Counted from the stretch's first letter, positions 11,349 through 23,146 are shown. The stretch: 64,000 nucleotides of DNA from Klebsiella oxytoca (GCF_009707385.1 NZ_CP046115.1:496001-560000), one strand, 5' to 3'. The notes: generated by a model from the letters alone, not told the origin. Translations and numbers: made by a program.

Positions 11349-11707
11349 CTCCTCCCTGCCCGTTCATCCTCTCGTTCCATCTGCTGGGCTATTTCCAGGC
11401 CTCTTTCTACATAGTTTAACAACTGGCTCAAGGGCAACTCTTCCCCTTGTTCATCTCCCGTTTGTTCGATGAATTTAAGGTGTGCGCCTTGATTCTTTAA
11501 TACTTTTATGAGGTTAAGAAAATTGCCGATGGGATTTTTCTCTTCGAGGATATCATCGCAGATATTGTCTTCATCAAATGAAGTGACGTACCCCGAAGTC
11601 TTCAGGTTCTGTTTGATGGCGTTAATCGCGAGATGGGGAAGATGACGGCGGATAAGCGAAATATAGTGCAGTGCGTTTTCCCGGTCTTCAATAATTAAAT
11701 GAATCAT
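11345..11707 (-). CDS. Uncharacterised 120-residue protein, lineage-specific
   Basis: I do not recognise this gene. It encodes MIHLIIEDRENALHYISLIR... with an acidic C-terminal half and AGGGA upstream of the ATG. The segments IRRHLPHLAINAIKQNL and LIKVLKNQGAHLKFIE recall the helix-helix-strand pattern of the L7/L12 C-terminal fold, but this is only a visual resemblance. It has no signal peptide or membrane helix, so is probably cytoplasmic. It is clearly AT-richer than rlmB and aidB (one 60-base stretch near 11461 is about one third GC), suggesting acquisition. It stands where E. coli K-12 carries the yjfIJKLM-yjfC cluster, which is absent. Confidence 0.7.
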   Translation of the reverse strand: MIHLIIEDRENALHYISLIRRHLPHLAINAIKQNLKTSGYVTSFDEDNICDDILEEKNPIGNFLNLIKVLKNQGAHLKFIEQTGDEQGEELPLSQLLNYVERGLEIAQQMEREDERAGRR

Positions 11708-11730
11708 GAAATTCCCTTTCTGATTGTGAG

Positions 11731-11751
11731 AGAACTTTATAACAGAGTTCT
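11731..11751. promoter_or_regulatory. Dyad between the orphan gene and aidB
   Basis: AGAACT (11731-11736) and AGTTCT (11746-11751) are perfect inverted arms 9 bases apart, in the divergent promoter region about 60 bases before aidB. The regulator is unknown. E. coli aidB is known to be controlled by Ada and by AidB itself; I cannot match this dyad to either. Confidence 0.35.
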
Positions 11752-11812
11752 ATGACGGAAAGTGCGTCGTTGTCCATACTTATGGATAGAGCCATTGAAG
11801 GAGGGAAACATA

Positions 11813-13450
11813 ATGCACTGGCAAACCCATACCGTCTTTAATCAACCCACTCCGCTTTGCAACAGTAACTTGTTCCTGTCCGATACTTCTTTGCGTGAAG
11901 CCGTGGTACGTGAAGGCGCGGGCTGGGATGGCGATCTGCTGGCGAGTATTGGCCAACAGCTGGGGACTGCGGAATCGCTGGAGCTGGGCCGCCTGGCCAA
12001 TAGCAACCCACCAGAATTACTACGCTACGACGCCACGGGAATGCGGCTTGATGATGTTCGTTTTCATCCCGCATGGCATTTGCTGATGCAGGGGCTATGC
12101 GCTAACCAGGTACATAACCTTGCCTGGCAGGAAGATGCCCGCGAAGGCGCTTTTGTCGCTCGCGCCGCCCGCTTTATGCTGCATGCGCAGGTCGAGGCGG
12201 GAACCCTATGCCCCACCACGATGACCTTTGCCGCTATTCCATTGCTGCAGCGTGCGTTGCCCAGGCCATTCAGCGACTGGTTATCGCCGCTATTAAGCGA
12301 TCGCTACGATCCGCATTTGATCCCGGGTAACCAGAAGCGCGGACTGCTTATCGGGATGGGGATGACTGAAAAGCAGGGCGGGTCAGATGTACTGAGCAAC
12401 ACGACCCGTGCGGAGAAAACCAGCGAAGGCTTTTATCGTCTAATCGGACATAAATGGTTTTTTTCGGTTCCGCAGAGCGATGCTCATCTGGTGCTTGCGC
12501 AGGCACCGGCGGGTCTCTCCTGCTTTTTTGTTCCACGCCTGTTGCCGGATGGTCAGCGTAACGGCATACGTCTGGAAAGGCTAAAAGATAAACTGGGTAA
12601 CCGCGCGAATGCCAGCAGCGAAGTGGAGTTTTTCAATGCTTGCGGTTGGCTGATCGGGGAAGAGGGCGATGGTGTCCGGCAAATCCTCAAAATGGGGGGC
12701 CTGACCCGTTTTGACTGCGCATTGGGTAGTCATGCGCTGATGCGCCGGGCTTATTCCGTAGCGTTGTATCATGCTCTGCAGCGTCAGGCGTTTGGCAAGA
12801 ATCTGGTCGATCAGCCAATGATGCGTCAGGTGCTGGGGCAGATGGCGCTGCGGCTTGAAGGGCAAACCGCCTTTCTGTTCCGGCTGGCACGGGCCTGGGA
12901 CAGGCGTGACGATGCGCAGGAAGCGCTGTGGGCAAGATTGTTCACGCCAGCGGCGAAGTTTGCCGTCTGCAAATCCGGTATCTCATTTGTCGCCGAAGCG
13001 ATGGAGGTTCTCGGGGGCTCAGGCTACTGCGAAGAGAGCGAACTACCTCGTTTATATCGAGAAATGCCGGTCAACAGTATCTGGGAAGGGTCTGGCAATA
13101 TTATGTGTCTGGACGTGATGCGGGTGCTGATGAAGCAACCGGCGGCGCTTGAGCTTCTGGCGGCGGAGTGCGCGGAAGTGAAAGGGCAAAATCGTCATTT
13201 CGATCGGGCCTGGCGGCAGTTGCAGCAGTGGCTACGGCGGCCTATGGAAGAGCAGGGTCGGGAGATTACCCGGCTGGTTTATATGCTGGGCGTTGGCGCA
13301 CAGGTATTACGCTTTGCTTCACCGCCGTTGGCTGAGGCCTGGTGCCGGATGATGCTCGACACGCGCGGCGGTATGCGCCTGGATGAGCAGACGCTGGACG
13401 ACTTACTGCTCCGGGCAATGGGGCGTGGACGCCAGGCTCCTCAGGCATAG
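11813..13450 (+). CDS. aidB: AidB, acyl-CoA-dehydrogenase-like adaptive response flavoprotein
   Basis: An FAD-containing protein of the Ada adaptive response that binds DNA and is thought to protect it from alkylation. I choose the ATG at 11813 (MHWQTHTVF...) because AAGGAGGG lies 7 bases upstream; an in-frame ATG at 11762 has no such site. Its 545 residues are close to the E. coli length. Acyl-CoA dehydrogenase signatures are visible: GMGMTEKQGGSD, GHKWFFS, YREMPVNSIWEGSGN. The C-terminal domain carries basic patches expected for DNA binding. The last 10 bases overlap the tail of convergent yjfN. Confidence 0.95.
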   Translation: MHWQTHTVFNQPTPLCNSNLFLSDTSLREAVVREGAGWDGDLLASIGQQLGTAESLELGRLANSNPPELLRYDATGMRLDDVRFHPAWHLLMQGLCANQVHNLAWQEDAREGAFVARAARFMLHAQVEAGTLCPTTMTFAAIPLLQRALPRPFSDWLSPLLSDRYDPHLIPGNQKRGLLIGMGMTEKQGGSDVLSNTTRAEKTSEGFYRLIGHKWFFSVPQSDAHLVLAQAPAGLSCFFVPRLLPDGQRNGIRLERLKDKLGNRANASSEVEFFNACGWLIGEEGDGVRQILKMGGLTRFDCALGSHALMRRAYSVALYHALQRQAFGKNLVDQPMMRQVLGQMALRLEGQTAFLFRLARAWDRRDDAQEALWARLFTPAAKFAVCKSGISFVAEAMEVLGGSGYCEESELPRLYREMPVNSIWEGSGNIMCLDVMRVLMKQPAALELLAAECAEVKGQNRHFDRAWRQLQQWLRRPMEEQGREITRLVYMLGVGAQVLRFASPPLAEAWCRMMLDTRGGMRLDEQTLDDLLLRAMGRGRQAPQA

Positions 13451-13716
13451 AGGATGGCCTGTACCCGCCAGTTATCCGGCTGCTGCTCTTCATACATCTG
13501 AACGATACGATACCAGGATGCGCCTTGCTCATCGGCCTGTACGGCGATGGCATGCTCGACATCCTGCTGGCTGCCGGAGATATTGTTAACGCAAATCAGG
13601 CCAATTTCGTTCAGCCCGGTCACGCAATCGGCGCTGGCAAATTCCGCTGACTGCGCGGAAGTATTGGCCGTGACGGAAGTCAGCATCAGGCCGGGTAGGG
13701 TAAAAGTTCGTTTCAT
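13441..13716 (-). CDS. yjfN: Periplasmic DUF1471-family protein YjfN
   Basis: A 91-residue secreted protein starting MKRTFTLPGLMLTSVTANTS with a signal peptide ending near AQSAE. GGAGC precedes the chosen ATG at 13716. The mature part SAEFASADCVTGLNEIG... ends WRVQAILYA and closely matches E. coli YjfN. Two cysteines (DCVTG and LICVNN) could pair in the periplasm; the E. coli protein as I recall it has only the first. E. coli YjfN is reported to activate the DegP protease through its hydrophobic C-terminus, which is conserved here. It is convergent with aidB and overlaps it by 10 bases. Confidence 0.9.
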   Translation of the reverse strand: MKRTFTLPGLMLTSVTANTSAQSAEFASADCVTGLNEIGLICVNNISGSQQDVEHAIAVQADEQGASWYRIVQMYEEQQPDNWRVQAILYA

Positions 13717-13854
13717 CGTCAGCTCCATTTCACATAGTCCCGAGGGCAGTCCATTGCAAAACGTCCTGCCAGACAATAGCTGGCCGAACGTTATTATGCA
13801 CAGGAGAACGTGAATGGACGCAAAGCAACGTAAAGCTGGCTTAAATATTAACCG

Positions 13855-14184
13855 CTATTTACGGTACAAAATTGCCTGCGAATACCACTGGCCGGGAACC
13901 ATGGTGTCATCAATCATTATGATGACGTAGTAGTCCGCTTTAGCCGCCGTGGCTTTCGCTTTTAGCGCAGCCTCGACATCCATCGGCGAGCCGTACTTGA
14001 GTACGCTCACCGTGCCAATCTTCTGCAGACCCGTCGCCTGATTACGCTGGATCTCCTGCGGATAGCCGGTTGCTGGCGGTGGCGCCTTTGGCGTTCCCTG
14101 TAGGGCGCTACAGCCGGTTAAAGCGATAGCCAGTAGCCATGGTGTAAACCTGCGCATAACCATATCTCGTTTCCTGATAGCCAT
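13855..14184 (-). CDS. bsmA: Lipoprotein BsmA (biofilm/peroxide stress, DUF1471)
   Basis: A 109-residue DUF1471 lipoprotein. The lipobox LTGC follows WLLAIA, giving Cys as the mature N-terminus. The core GLQKIGTVSVLKYGSPMDVEAALKAKA... ends WYSQAILYRK and matches E. coli BsmA (YjfO), linked to biofilm maturation and peroxide tolerance. Start choice is uncertain: 14184 matches the E. coli annotation, but an ATG at 14163 has a better ribosome site and gives a more typical 18-residue signal. It sits next to the related yjfN. Confidence 0.9.
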   Translation of the reverse strand: MAIRKRDMVMRRFTPWLLAIALTGCSALQGTPKAPPPATGYPQEIQRNQATGLQKIGTVSVLKYGSPMDVEAALKAKATAAKADYYVIIMIDDTMVPGQWYSQAILYRK

Positions 14185-14365
14185 AGTGTAGTGGTAGCCT
14201 GAAGGTCATTTCCGGGGAATGTTCCCAAATTGTTATCCCGTACGCGATTTTCGAATGAAAATATCGTGAAAGCGTAATCTGGTTCTCAAGATTAGGAATC
14301 ATGTGCGAACGAGCAACTTGAGTAATAACATTACACCACACCACTATAGAAAAAGGAGACGGTAA

Positions 14366-15082
14366 ATGATTGCACTTGAAATGCGCAGCCTTGCGGGTGG
14401 AGAAGTTCTTCATGCGTATCCACAGGGCGCAGCGGATTCTCCGTTGCCTTGTATCGTCTTTTATCATGGCTTTACCTCCTCTAAGCTGGTCTACAGCTAT
14501 TTTGCTGTCGCCCTGGCAGAGGCGGGCTTTCGCGTCATTATGCCTGACGCGGCGGAACACGGTGCGCGCTACCATGGAGATGAACAGGGGCGGATGCAGC
14601 GCTTCTGGCCGATTCTGCTGCAGAACTTTGTTGAATTCCCGGCGCTACAAGAGGCGATTCGGTCTCAAGGATGGCTTGCTGACGACAGGCTGGCGGTAGC
14701 CGGGGCGTCGATGGGCGGGATGACGGCGCTGGGGATTATGACCCATCATCCGGAACTGAAAAGCGTCGCCTGTCTGATGGGGTCGGGCTATTTCACCACG
14801 CTCTCGCAGACGCTTTTCCCTTCCCCGGCGTTTGGTACAGAACGGTTAGCGGAGTGGGATGTTAGCCAGCAGCTGGTAACGCTTGCCGGCCGGCCGCTGC
14901 TGCTGTGGCACGGCGAAGAGGATGATGTTGTGCCGCCTGGTGAGACTTTCCGCCTGCAGCAGGCGCTGCAGCAAAACGAACTGGCCGACAGTTTGACCTG
15001 TATCTGGCAGAGGGGCGTCCGTCACCGCATTACGCCAGAGGCGTTAGCGGCAACGGTTGAGTTTTTTCAACGTCATCTCTAA
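14366..15082 (+). CDS. yjfP: Carboxylesterase YjfP (alpha/beta hydrolase)
   Basis: Cytoplasmic serine hydrolase active on short acyl esters in E. coli. The nucleophile elbow GASMGG places the catalytic Ser near residue 115. The oxyanion motif is FYHGFTSS, the acid is probably in [14 protein letters not shown], and the His is in [10 protein letters not shown]. It has 238 residues, about ten shorter than E. coli YjfP, the difference falling after the [13 protein letters not shown] segment. AAAGGAGA precedes the ATG. It is convergent with ulaR and the two stop codons overlap (4 bases shared). Confidence 0.9.
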   Translation: MIALEMRSLAGGEVLHAYPQGAADSPLPCIVFYHGFTSSKLVYSYFAVALAEAGFRVIMPDAAEHGARYHGDEQGRMQRFWPILLQNFVEFPALQEAIRSQGWLADDRLAVAGASMGGMTALGIMTHHPELKSVACLMGSGYFTTLSQTLFPSPAFGTERLAEWDVSQQLVTLAGRPLLLWHGEEDDVVPPGETFRLQQALQQNELADSLTCIWQRGVRHRITPEALAATVEFFQRHL

Positions 15083-15834
15083 ACGCGAATCACCTGAACG
15101 CCCTGATCCTCAAGCTGCTTGAGAATCGCGGCATCCGCCTGCTTTCCGGTAATCACCAGGTCGATTTGCCCGGCCTGGCTGAACAGCATCCCGGCGCGTT
15201 CGCCCACTTTGCTGCTATCGACCAGCACCGCGAGTTTACCGACGACGTTAAGCATTTTTTGTTCCGCCATCGCCGTAAGCATATCGGTTTTATACAACCC
15301 TTCGGCGGTCAGCCCTTTACCGCTGGTGAACATCCAGTGCCCGGCGTAGAGGCTGTTTTCGCTCCCCTGCGGGCTCAGGGTAATGGAGTGGCTGCGGTTA
15401 TACTGCCCGCCCATAATGATGACGCTGTCATGTTCCTGATCGATAAGGTAATTCGCCAGCGGCAGATAGTTGGTAATGATTTGCACCGGCTTCCCGCACA
15501 GCTCCTGGCCAAGCAGGAAAGCTGTAGAACCGCAGTTGATGACGATGCTTTCACCTGGGTTCACCAGCTGCGAAGCGGCGCGCGCAATCCGCACCTTCTC
15601 ATCGTGGTTTTGCGCCTGATGGATGTTCATTGGCGACCAGCGCGGGCGCTGCTCGCTGACGGCTTCTGCGCCGTTGCGGACTTTTTTAAGTTTGCCGCTC
15701 TCGTCGAGTTTGTTGATATCGCGTCGGGCCGTCGCCGGAGAAATTCCCAGTCGGGAAATCACCTGCTCCACGGTGACAAATCCCGTTTGTGCCAGCAAAT
15801 CGAGTAAAATTTGATGTCTTTGCGCTTCCGTCAT
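15079..15834 (-). CDS. ulaR: L-ascorbate utilisation repressor UlaR (DeoR family)
   Basis: A DeoR-type repressor of ulaG and ulaABCDEF, released by L-ascorbate 6-phosphate. The ATG at 15834 ([16 protein letters not shown]) is the family start; the TTG two codons earlier is rejected. The winged HTH spans about 5-57 with recognition helix [18 protein letters not shown]. The sugar-phosphate sensor domain follows ([32 protein letters not shown]-like [10 protein letters not shown]). It has 251 residues. It is transcribed in the same direction as ulaG but downstream of it, as in E. coli. Confidence 0.96.
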   Translation of the reverse strand: MTEAQRHQILLDLLAQTGFVTVEQVISRLGISPATARRDINKLDESGKLKKVRNGAEAVSEQRPRWSPMNIHQAQNHDEKVRIARAASQLVNPGESIVINCGSTAFLLGQELCGKPVQIITNYLPLANYLIDQEHDSVIIMGGQYNRSHSITLSPQGSENSLYAGHWMFTSGKGLTAEGLYKTDMLTAMAEQKMLNVVGKLAVLVDSSKVGERAGMLFSQAGQIDLVITGKQADAAILKQLEDQGVQVIRV

Positions 15835-15950
15835 GAGCAAATCCGATTAAAAGTGATAAGCAAAGATGATATTTGAAATCAGGTGAAAATACTAATGCTG
15901 GCGGGGATAATTTCCGGCGGGCAGTCAACTTACCGACCGCCGGAGAAGCC

Positions 15951-17015
15951 TTACAGGAAAGATTTGAAGGGCAGATCCGGCTCTAGGGTAAAGCAGTCGT
16001 CGAATCCGCGTGGATAATGATATTCGAAGTTGTCTTTATCCAGCGGCCAGGTGAATTTCCCGCCGACCTGCCAGATAAAAGGCTTAAAGCCGTACTTAAG
16101 GCGATCTTTTTTCATCTCCCACAGAACGCGGATCTCCTGCGGGTCAGCCTGGAAATTGGACCAGATATCGTGGTGGAACGGGATCACCACTTGAGTATTC
16201 AGCGACTCGGCCATGCGCAGGATATCAGCGCTGGTCATTTTGTCGGTGATACCGCGCGGATTTTCGCCATAGGAACCCAGAGCCACGTCGATCTGGTGTT
16301 CGTTGCCGTGCTTCGCGTAATAGTTGGAGTAGTGCGAATCGCCGCTGTGGTACAGGTTGCCGCCCGGCGTTTTGAACAGGTAGTTCACCGCGCGCTGATC
16401 CATTCCGTCCGGCAGGACGCCTGCCGCTTTTTGATCCGCGGGTAAGGTAATTAGCGCGGTACGGTCAAAAGCGTCGAGCGCGTGGATTTCAACATCTTTG
16501 ATTTTGACCACATCCCCCGGTTTCATCACGATGCAACGTTCTTTCGGCACACCCCAGCCAATCCACAGGTCGACGCAGGTCTGCGGGCCGATAAACGGTA
16601 CGTCATCGGCGCAGTTTTGCATGACTGCGGCAGCCACGTTCACATCAATATGATCGTTATGATCGTGGGTAGACAGCACGGCATCGATCTGGCGAATAGC
16701 GAATGGATCGAGGACAAAAGGGGTGGTGCGCAGGTTTGGCTGGAACTTCTTCACGCCCGCCATACGCTGCATCTGGTGGCCGGTTTTCATCAGCGGGTTG
16801 CCGTGGCTTTGTTTACCGGTTCCGCACCAAAAATCGACGCAGATATTGGCTCCGCCTTCGGATTTTAGCCAGATGCCCGTGCAACCCAACCACCACATAG
16901 CAAAGGTGCCCGGCGCAACCTGCTCTTGTTCAATTTCTTCGTTAAGCCAGCTACCCCACTCTGGAAAAGTGTTCAGGATCCATGATTCGCGGGTGATGGT
17001 TTGTACTTTACTCAT
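15951..17015 (-). CDS. ulaG: L-ascorbate-6-phosphate lactonase UlaG
   Basis: A metal-dependent lactonase that opens L-ascorbate 6-phosphate to 3-keto-L-gulonate 6-phosphate in the cytoplasm. The metallo-beta-lactamase motif is [10 protein letters not shown], with further metal ligands in HSGDSHYSN and IPFHHDIW. Its 354 residues equal the E. coli length. The start [12 protein letters not shown] has GAGGGA upstream. It is divergent from ulaA across a 364-base control region, the hallmark arrangement of the ula regulon. Confidence 0.97.
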   Translation of the reverse strand: MSKVQTITRESWILNTFPEWGSWLNEEIEQEQVAPGTFAMWWLGCTGIWLKSEGGANICVDFWCGTGKQSHGNPLMKTGHQMQRMAGVKKFQPNLRTTPFVLDPFAIRQIDAVLSTHDHNDHIDVNVAAAVMQNCADDVPFIGPQTCVDLWIGWGVPKERCIVMKPGDVVKIKDVEIHALDAFDRTALITLPADQKAAGVLPDGMDQRAVNYLFKTPGGNLYHSGDSHYSNYYAKHGNEHQIDVALGSYGENPRGITDKMTSADILRMAESLNTQVVIPFHHDIWSNFQADPQEIRVLWEMKKDRLKYGFKPFIWQVGGKFTWPLDKDNFEYHYPRGFDDCFTLEPDLPFKSFL

Positions 17016-17038
17016 TTATTTTTCCCTCACATATTATC

Positions 17039-18780
<1,742 letters not shown>

Positions 18781-18792
18781 GGAGTTTTGACT

Positions 18793-19098
18793 ATGACCGT
18801 ACGTATTCTGGCTGTATGTGGCAACGGGCAAGGAAGTTCCATGATTATGAAGATGAAAGTGGACCAGTTTTTGACCCAGTCAAATATCGATCACACGGTG
18901 AACAGCTGCGCGGTAGGGGAATATAAAAGCGAACTGAACGGCGCGGATATCATCATCGCCTCCACCCATATCGCCGGTGAGATTAGCGTCTCTGGCAACA
19001 AATACGTGGTTGGCGTGCGCAACATGCTCTCGCCTGCGGATTTTGGCCCAAAACTGCTGGAAGTGATTAAAGCGCACTTTCCGCAGGATGTGAAATAA
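18793..19098 (+). CDS. ulaB: Ascorbate PTS EIIB component UlaB
   Basis: A cytoplasmic phosphocarrier passing phosphate from UlaC to ascorbate as it enters through UlaA. It has 101 residues; the ATG at 18793 ([16 protein letters not shown]) is used rather than the TTG two codons before. Cys9 in the CGNGQGSS loop is the phosphorylation site of the EIIB lactose/ascorbate fold. It follows ulaA after 12 bases with AAGGAG between. Confidence 0.97.
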   Translation: MTVRILAVCGNGQGSSMIMKMKVDQFLTQSNIDHTVNSCAVGEYKSELNGADIIIASTHIAGEISVSGNKYVVGVRNMLSPADFGPKLLEVIKAHFPQDVK

Positions 19099-19107
19099 GG
19101 GCGCCAA

Positions 19108-19575
19108 ATGAAACTACGTGATTCGCTGGTGGAGAATAACTCCATCCTGTTACAGGCCGATGCCAGCACCTGGCAGGAAGCCGTCAAGCTGAGCGTCGAC
19201 CTGCTGGTGAAAGCCGATGTGGTAGAGCCGCGCTACTACCAGGCCATTCTGGATGGCGTAGCTCAGCACGGCCCTTATTTTGTGATAGCTCCCGGCCTGG
19301 CGATGCCGCACGGACGTCCGGAAGAGGGCGTCAAGAAAACCGGCTTTGCGCTGGTCATGCTGAAAACGCCGCTGGTGTTCAATCATGAAGATAACGACCC
19401 GGTGGATATCCTGATCACCATGGCGGCCGTCGATGCCAATACCCATCAGGAAGTGGGCATCATGCAGATCGTCAATCTGTTTGAAGATGAAGCCAATTTC
19501 GACCGTTTACGCGCCTGCCGTACCGCGCAGGAAGTGCTGGATTTAATTGATAACGCCACGGCAGCGGCCGTTTAA
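19108..19575 (+). CDS. ulaC: Ascorbate PTS EIIA component UlaC
   Basis: An EIIA of the fructose/mannitol type that receives phosphate from HPr. The phosphorylatable His is in [15 protein letters not shown], near residue 70, and the downstream motif is [19 protein letters not shown]. It has 155 residues, one longer than E. coli. Gap to ulaB is 9 bases, gap to ulaD 13. The order ulaA-ulaB-ulaC completes the transport complex. Confidence 0.96.
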   Translation: MKLRDSLVENNSILLQADASTWQEAVKLSVDLLVKADVVEPRYYQAILDGVAQHGPYFVIAPGLAMPHGRPEEGVKKTGFALVMLKTPLVFNHEDNDPVDILITMAAVDANTHQEVGIMQIVNLFEDEANFDRLRACRTAQEVLDLIDNATAAAV

Positions 19576-19588
19576 AAGGAATAGCAAA

Positions 19589-20239
19589 ATGTCATTACCA
19601 ATGTTGCAGGTTGCGCTCGATAACCAATCCATGTCTTCCGCATATGAAACGACACGTCTTATAGCTGATGAAGTGGACATTATTGAAGTCGGTACCATTC
19701 TTTGCGTTGCCGAAGGCGTACGCGCCGTTCGTGACCTGAAAGCGCTCTATCCCAATAAAATCGTGCTCGCGGACGCCAAAATCGCCGATGCCGGTAAAAT
19801 TCTCTCGCGCATGTGCTTTGAAGCCAATGCCGATTGGGTCACCGTCATCTGCTGTGCGGATATCAACACCACTAAAGGCGCGCTGGAAGTCGCGAAAGAG
19901 TTTAACGGCGACGTACAGATCGAACTGACCGGCTACTGGACCTGGGAGCTGGCGCAGGAGTGGCGCGAAGCAGGCATTCAGCAGGTGGTTTACCACCGCA
20001 GCCGCGATGCGCAGGCGGCAGGTGTAGCCTGGGGGGAGGCGGATATCAGCGCTATCAAACGCCTGTCGGATATGGGCTTTAAAGTCACCGTCACCGGAGG
20101 GCTGGCGCTGGAGGATCTACCGCTGTTTAAAGGAATTCCTGTTCACGTCTTTATTGCCGGTCGTAGCATTCGCGATGCGGCTTCGCCGGTAGAAGCCGCA
20201 CGACAGTTTAAACGTTCTATCGCCCAGCTGTGGGGTTAA
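19589..20239 (+). CDS. ulaD: 3-keto-L-gulonate-6-phosphate decarboxylase UlaD
   Basis: A TIM-barrel enzyme of the orotidine-monophosphate-decarboxylase suprafamily that converts 3-keto-L-gulonate 6-phosphate to L-xylulose 5-phosphate and CO2, using Mg. The D-x-K-x-x-D active-site motif is visible as ADAKIADAG, and the phosphate-binding end is [13 protein letters not shown]...FIAGRSI. It has 216 residues from ATG 19589 ([12 protein letters not shown]), with AAAAGGAA upstream. An in-frame ATT-type start further up overlaps ulaC and is rejected. Confidence 0.97.
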   Translation: MSLPMLQVALDNQSMSSAYETTRLIADEVDIIEVGTILCVAEGVRAVRDLKALYPNKIVLADAKIADAGKILSRMCFEANADWVTVICCADINTTKGALEVAKEFNGDVQIELTGYWTWELAQEWREAGIQQVVYHRSRDAQAAGVAWGEADISAIKRLSDMGFKVTVTGGLALEDLPLFKGIPVHVFIAGRSIRDAASPVEAARQFKRSIAQLWG

Positions 20240-20248
20240 GGAGCGGCT

Positions 20249-21103
20249 ATGCTGTCGAAAAAAATACCGCTCGGTATTTATGAAAAAGCGCTCCCGGCCG
20301 GGGAGGGCTGGCTGGAACGGCTGAGGCTGGCAAAAGAGCTTGGTTTTGATTTCGTCGAAATGTCGGTGGATGAAACCGATGCTCGCCTGGCGCGGCTTGA
20401 CTGGAGCCGCGAGCAGCGTCTCGCGCTGGTCAACGCGATTGCCGAAACCGGCGTACGCGTCCCCTCTATGTGCCTGAGCGCTCACCGGCGTTTTCCGCTC
20501 GGTAGCGAAGACGACGCGGTACGGGCGCAGGGGCTGGAGATTATGCGTAAAGCGATCCAGCTGGCGCAGGACGTGGGGATTCGCGTGATCCAGCTGGCGG
20601 GTTATGACGTTTACTACCAGGAAGCGAATAACGAGACCCGCCGTCGTTTCCGCGACGGGCTAAAAGAGAGCGTCGAAATGGCGAGCCGCGCGCAGGTGAC
20701 GCTGGCGATGGAAATCATGGATTACCCGCTGATGAACTCGATCAGTAAGGCCCTGGGCTACGCCCATTACCTGAATAACCCGTGGTTCCAGCTCTACCCG
20801 GATATCGGCAACCTGTCCGCATGGGATAACGATGTGCAGATGGAGCTACAGGCCGGGACGGGGCATATCGTGGCGGTGCACGTTAAAGATACCAAACCCG
20901 GCGTGTTTAAAAACGTGCCGTTCGGCGAAGGGGTCGTTGACTTTGAACGCTGTTTCGCGACGCTTAAACAAACCGGCTATTGCGGGCCATACCTGATCGA
21001 GATGTGGAACGAAACGACTGACGATCCGGCCGCTGAAGTAGCAAAAGCGCGCGATTGGGTGAAGGCGCGGATGGCCAGTGCCGGTCTGGTGGAGGCAGCA
21101 TGA
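20249..21103 (+). CDS. ulaE: L-xylulose-5-phosphate 3-epimerase UlaE
   Basis: Epimerises L-xylulose 5-phosphate to L-ribulose 5-phosphate. It belongs to the xylose-isomerase-like TIM-barrel family, with metal-binding acids in [15 protein letters not shown] and the C-terminal [27 protein letters not shown] is the family's phosphate and active-site region. It has 284 residues, as in E. coli. The stop overlaps the ulaF start codon by one base, so translation is probably coupled. Confidence 0.97.
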   Translation: MLSKKIPLGIYEKALPAGEGWLERLRLAKELGFDFVEMSVDETDARLARLDWSREQRLALVNAIAETGVRVPSMCLSAHRRFPLGSEDDAVRAQGLEIMRKAIQLAQDVGIRVIQLAGYDVYYQEANNETRRRFRDGLKESVEMASRAQVTLAMEIMDYPLMNSISKALGYAHYLNNPWFQLYPDIGNLSAWDNDVQMELQAGTGHIVAVHVKDTKPGVFKNVPFGEGVVDFERCFATLKQTGYCGPYLIEMWNETTDDPAAEVAKARDWVKARMASAGLVEAA

Positions 21104-21789
21104 TGCAAACGCTCAAACAGCAGGTTTTTGACGCCAATATGGATCTGCCGCGCTACGGCCTGGTCACTTTTACCTGGGGCAACGTCAGCGCTATCGACCG
21201 CGAACGCGGGCTGGTGGCGATTAAACCCAGCGGCGTCGCCTACGAGGCTATGCAGGCGAATGATATGGTGGTCGTGGATCTGGAGGGGAACGTGGTGGAA
21301 GGGCGGTATCGTCCCTCTTCCGATACCGCTACGCATCTGGCGCTGTATCGTCGCTATCCGAGCCTCGGCGGCGTGGTGCATACCCACTCGACGCATGCGA
21401 CGGCCTGGGCACAGGCGGGGCTGGCCATTCCCGCGCTGGGAACGACCCATGCGGATTACTTCTTCGGCGATATTCCCTGCACCCGGGCGTTAAGCGCCGG
21501 GGAGGTTGCAGAGGCTTATGAACTGAATACCGGGAACGTGATTATCGAAACCCTGGGGGAAGTCGAGCCGCTGCATACGCCTGGTATCGTGGTGTATCAG
21601 CATGGGCCTTTTGCCTGGGGCAAAGACGCGCACGATGCGGTACATAATGCTGTAGTGATGGAAGAGGTGGCGCGGATGGCGTGGATTGCGCGCGGTATCA
21701 ATCCGCAGCTGAAGCCTATCGATAGCTGGCTGATGGATAAACATTTTATGCGCAAGCATGGGCCAGATGCTTACTACGGTCAAAAGTGA
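21103..21789 (+). CDS. ulaF: L-ribulose-5-phosphate 4-epimerase UlaF
   Basis: The final step of the pathway, giving D-xylulose 5-phosphate for the pentose phosphate route. It is a class II aldolase-fold zinc enzyme with the zinc ligands in [13 protein letters not shown] and a later His in [12 protein letters not shown]. Of two adjacent ATGs (21100, 21103) the second has GGAGG at 7 bases and gives the 228-residue family length. A stem-loop terminator follows. Confidence 0.97.
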   Translation: MQTLKQQVFDANMDLPRYGLVTFTWGNVSAIDRERGLVAIKPSGVAYEAMQANDMVVVDLEGNVVEGRYRPSSDTATHLALYRRYPSLGGVVHTHSTHATAWAQAGLAIPALGTTHADYFFGDIPCTRALSAGEVAEAYELNTGNVIIETLGEVEPLHTPGIVVYQHGPFAWGKDAHDAVHNAVVMEEVARMAWIARGINPQLKPIDSWLMDKHFMRKHGPDAYYGQK

Positions 21790-21796
21790 AATATGC

Positions 21797-21853
21797 GCTC
21801 CGGAGCATTTCATCTTTATGATGAATCAACCGGTCTGCTCCGGAGCCATTTTT
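21797..21853 (+). terminator. Terminator between ulaF and the convergent MFS gene, built from a repeated palindrome
   Basis: GCTCCGGAGC occurs at 21797-21806 and 21837-21846. The copies extend to an 11-bp stem (GCTCCGGAGCA with TGCTCCGGAGC), enclosing an inner hairpin TTCATC-TTTAT-GATGAA at 21809-21825. CATTTTTAGTTTT follows on the plus strand. The design can also work on the minus strand. Confidence 0.75.
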
Positions 21854-23045
21854 AGTTTTGCTGATAAGCCGATGGCATACAGCGCATGCCAATCAGGGTC
21901 AGGACGCAAATTATCGCCCCGGCGTAAAACGTCGAGGCGGCCCCTAACGTTTCCCACAGCACGCCCGCACCGGCGCTGGCCAGCAGCAGCGCGACGCCGC
22001 TCATCAGGTTGAACATCCCGAACGCTGTTCCGCGCAGTTCAGGCGGGGCGGTATGCGCCACCATCGCCGCCAGCAGACCCTGCGTCATGCCCATATGGAT
22101 CCCCCATAGCGCGACGCCAGCTAAAAGCGTGCTCCAGTGGCTGCTTAACGCCAGCACGATATCAGCGGCGATCAGCACCAGCAGGCCCCACTGCAGCATT
22201 TTGCTGTGGCTCATGCTGTCCGATAATTTCCCGAACGGATAGGCGGTCAGGCTGTAGACCAGGTTCATGGCGACCATCACCAGCGGGATGGCGAACAGCG
22301 GGATCGCCATCTGCTGGGCGCGCAGCACCAGAAAGGCTTCGCTGAAGCGGGCGAGGGTAAAAATTGAGCCGATAGCCACCACCCACCAGTAGGCGGCAGA
22401 GAGTTTTTTTAGATTCTCGCGACGCAGTGGGTTGGTGCGTTTATGGGCGACTGGCGTTTTAGGCTCCTTTAGTCCAAAGCCCAATAACGCGATAGAGAGG
22501 ACGGCGGGGATTGTCGCGACCCAGAAAATCGACTGGAAATCGTTATCCCAGAGAAACATCAGCGCGACGGCAAGCAGCGGCCCGAGAAAAGCGCCAATGG
22601 TATCCAGCGCCTGGCGCAGCCCGTACGCGGCCCCGCGAATCTCCGGCGGGGTAACGTCGGCGACCAGCGCATCTCTGGGCGCGCCGCGTATTCCTTTGCC
22701 AACGCGGTCGATCATCCGGGCGCTGAAGACCATGCCGGAAGTGGGGGCGATGGCGAACAGAGGCTTGCTCAGCGCGCCCAGGCCATAGCCGAGTAGCGCG
22801 AGCCCTTTGCGTTTACCCACGTAATCGCTGATGACGCCGGAAAACACTTTTAGCATCAGCGCGGTAGCTTCCGCGACGCCCTCGATAATGCCGATAATAA
22901 TCACGCTAGCCCCCAGCGTGGTGGCCATAAATAAAGGGAGCAGGCTGTGGATCATTTCTGAAGAAACATCCATCAGCAGGCTAACGCCGCCAAGAACCCA
23001 AACTCCCCTTGGGATACGGCTTAGCGTGGCAAAACGCGGAACCAT
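21852..23045 (-). CDS. Major facilitator superfamily transporter, substrate unknown
   Basis: A 397-residue protein with about 12 hydrophobic helices and the MFS loop motif between helices 2 and 3 (SDYVGKRKGLALLGYGLGAL). RVGKGIRGAPRDALVADVTPPEIRGAAYGLRQALDTIG is a strongly conserved block of one uncharacterised MFS subfamily. GGAG precedes the ATG. It is not present at this position in E. coli K-12. It lies convergent to the ula operon, with no evidence that it carries ascorbate or its products; multidrug or metabolite efflux are both possible. Confidence 0.85.
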   Translation of the reverse strand: MVPRFATLSRIPRGVWVLGGVSLLMDVSSEMIHSLLPLFMATTLGASVIIIGIIEGVAEATALMLKVFSGVISDYVGKRKGLALLGYGLGALSKPLFAIAPTSGMVFSARMIDRVGKGIRGAPRDALVADVTPPEIRGAAYGLRQALDTIGAFLGPLLAVALMFLWDNDFQSIFWVATIPAVLSIALLGFGLKEPKTPVAHKRTNPLRRENLKKLSAAYWWVVAIGSIFTLARFSEAFLVLRAQQMAIPLFAIPLVMVAMNLVYSLTAYPFGKLSDSMSHSKMLQWGLLVLIAADIVLALSSHWSTLLAGVALWGIHMGMTQGLLAAMVAHTAPPELRGTAFGMFNLMSGVALLLASAGAGVLWETLGAASTFYAGAIICVLTLIGMRCMPSAYQQN

Positions 23046-23146
23046 AAATCACTCCGGATAATCATGCAGTTAAAGAGAGATTAAATCAGGTTACGCGGGA
23101 GCTGATAAGTCATAAAGAAAAATAATTCTCAATTGCATTCAGGGAT

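Noticed and set aside
21852-23045. MFS gene as part of the ula regulon
   Set aside because: It is convergent with ulaF, separated by a terminator, and has no UlaR-like repeats before it.
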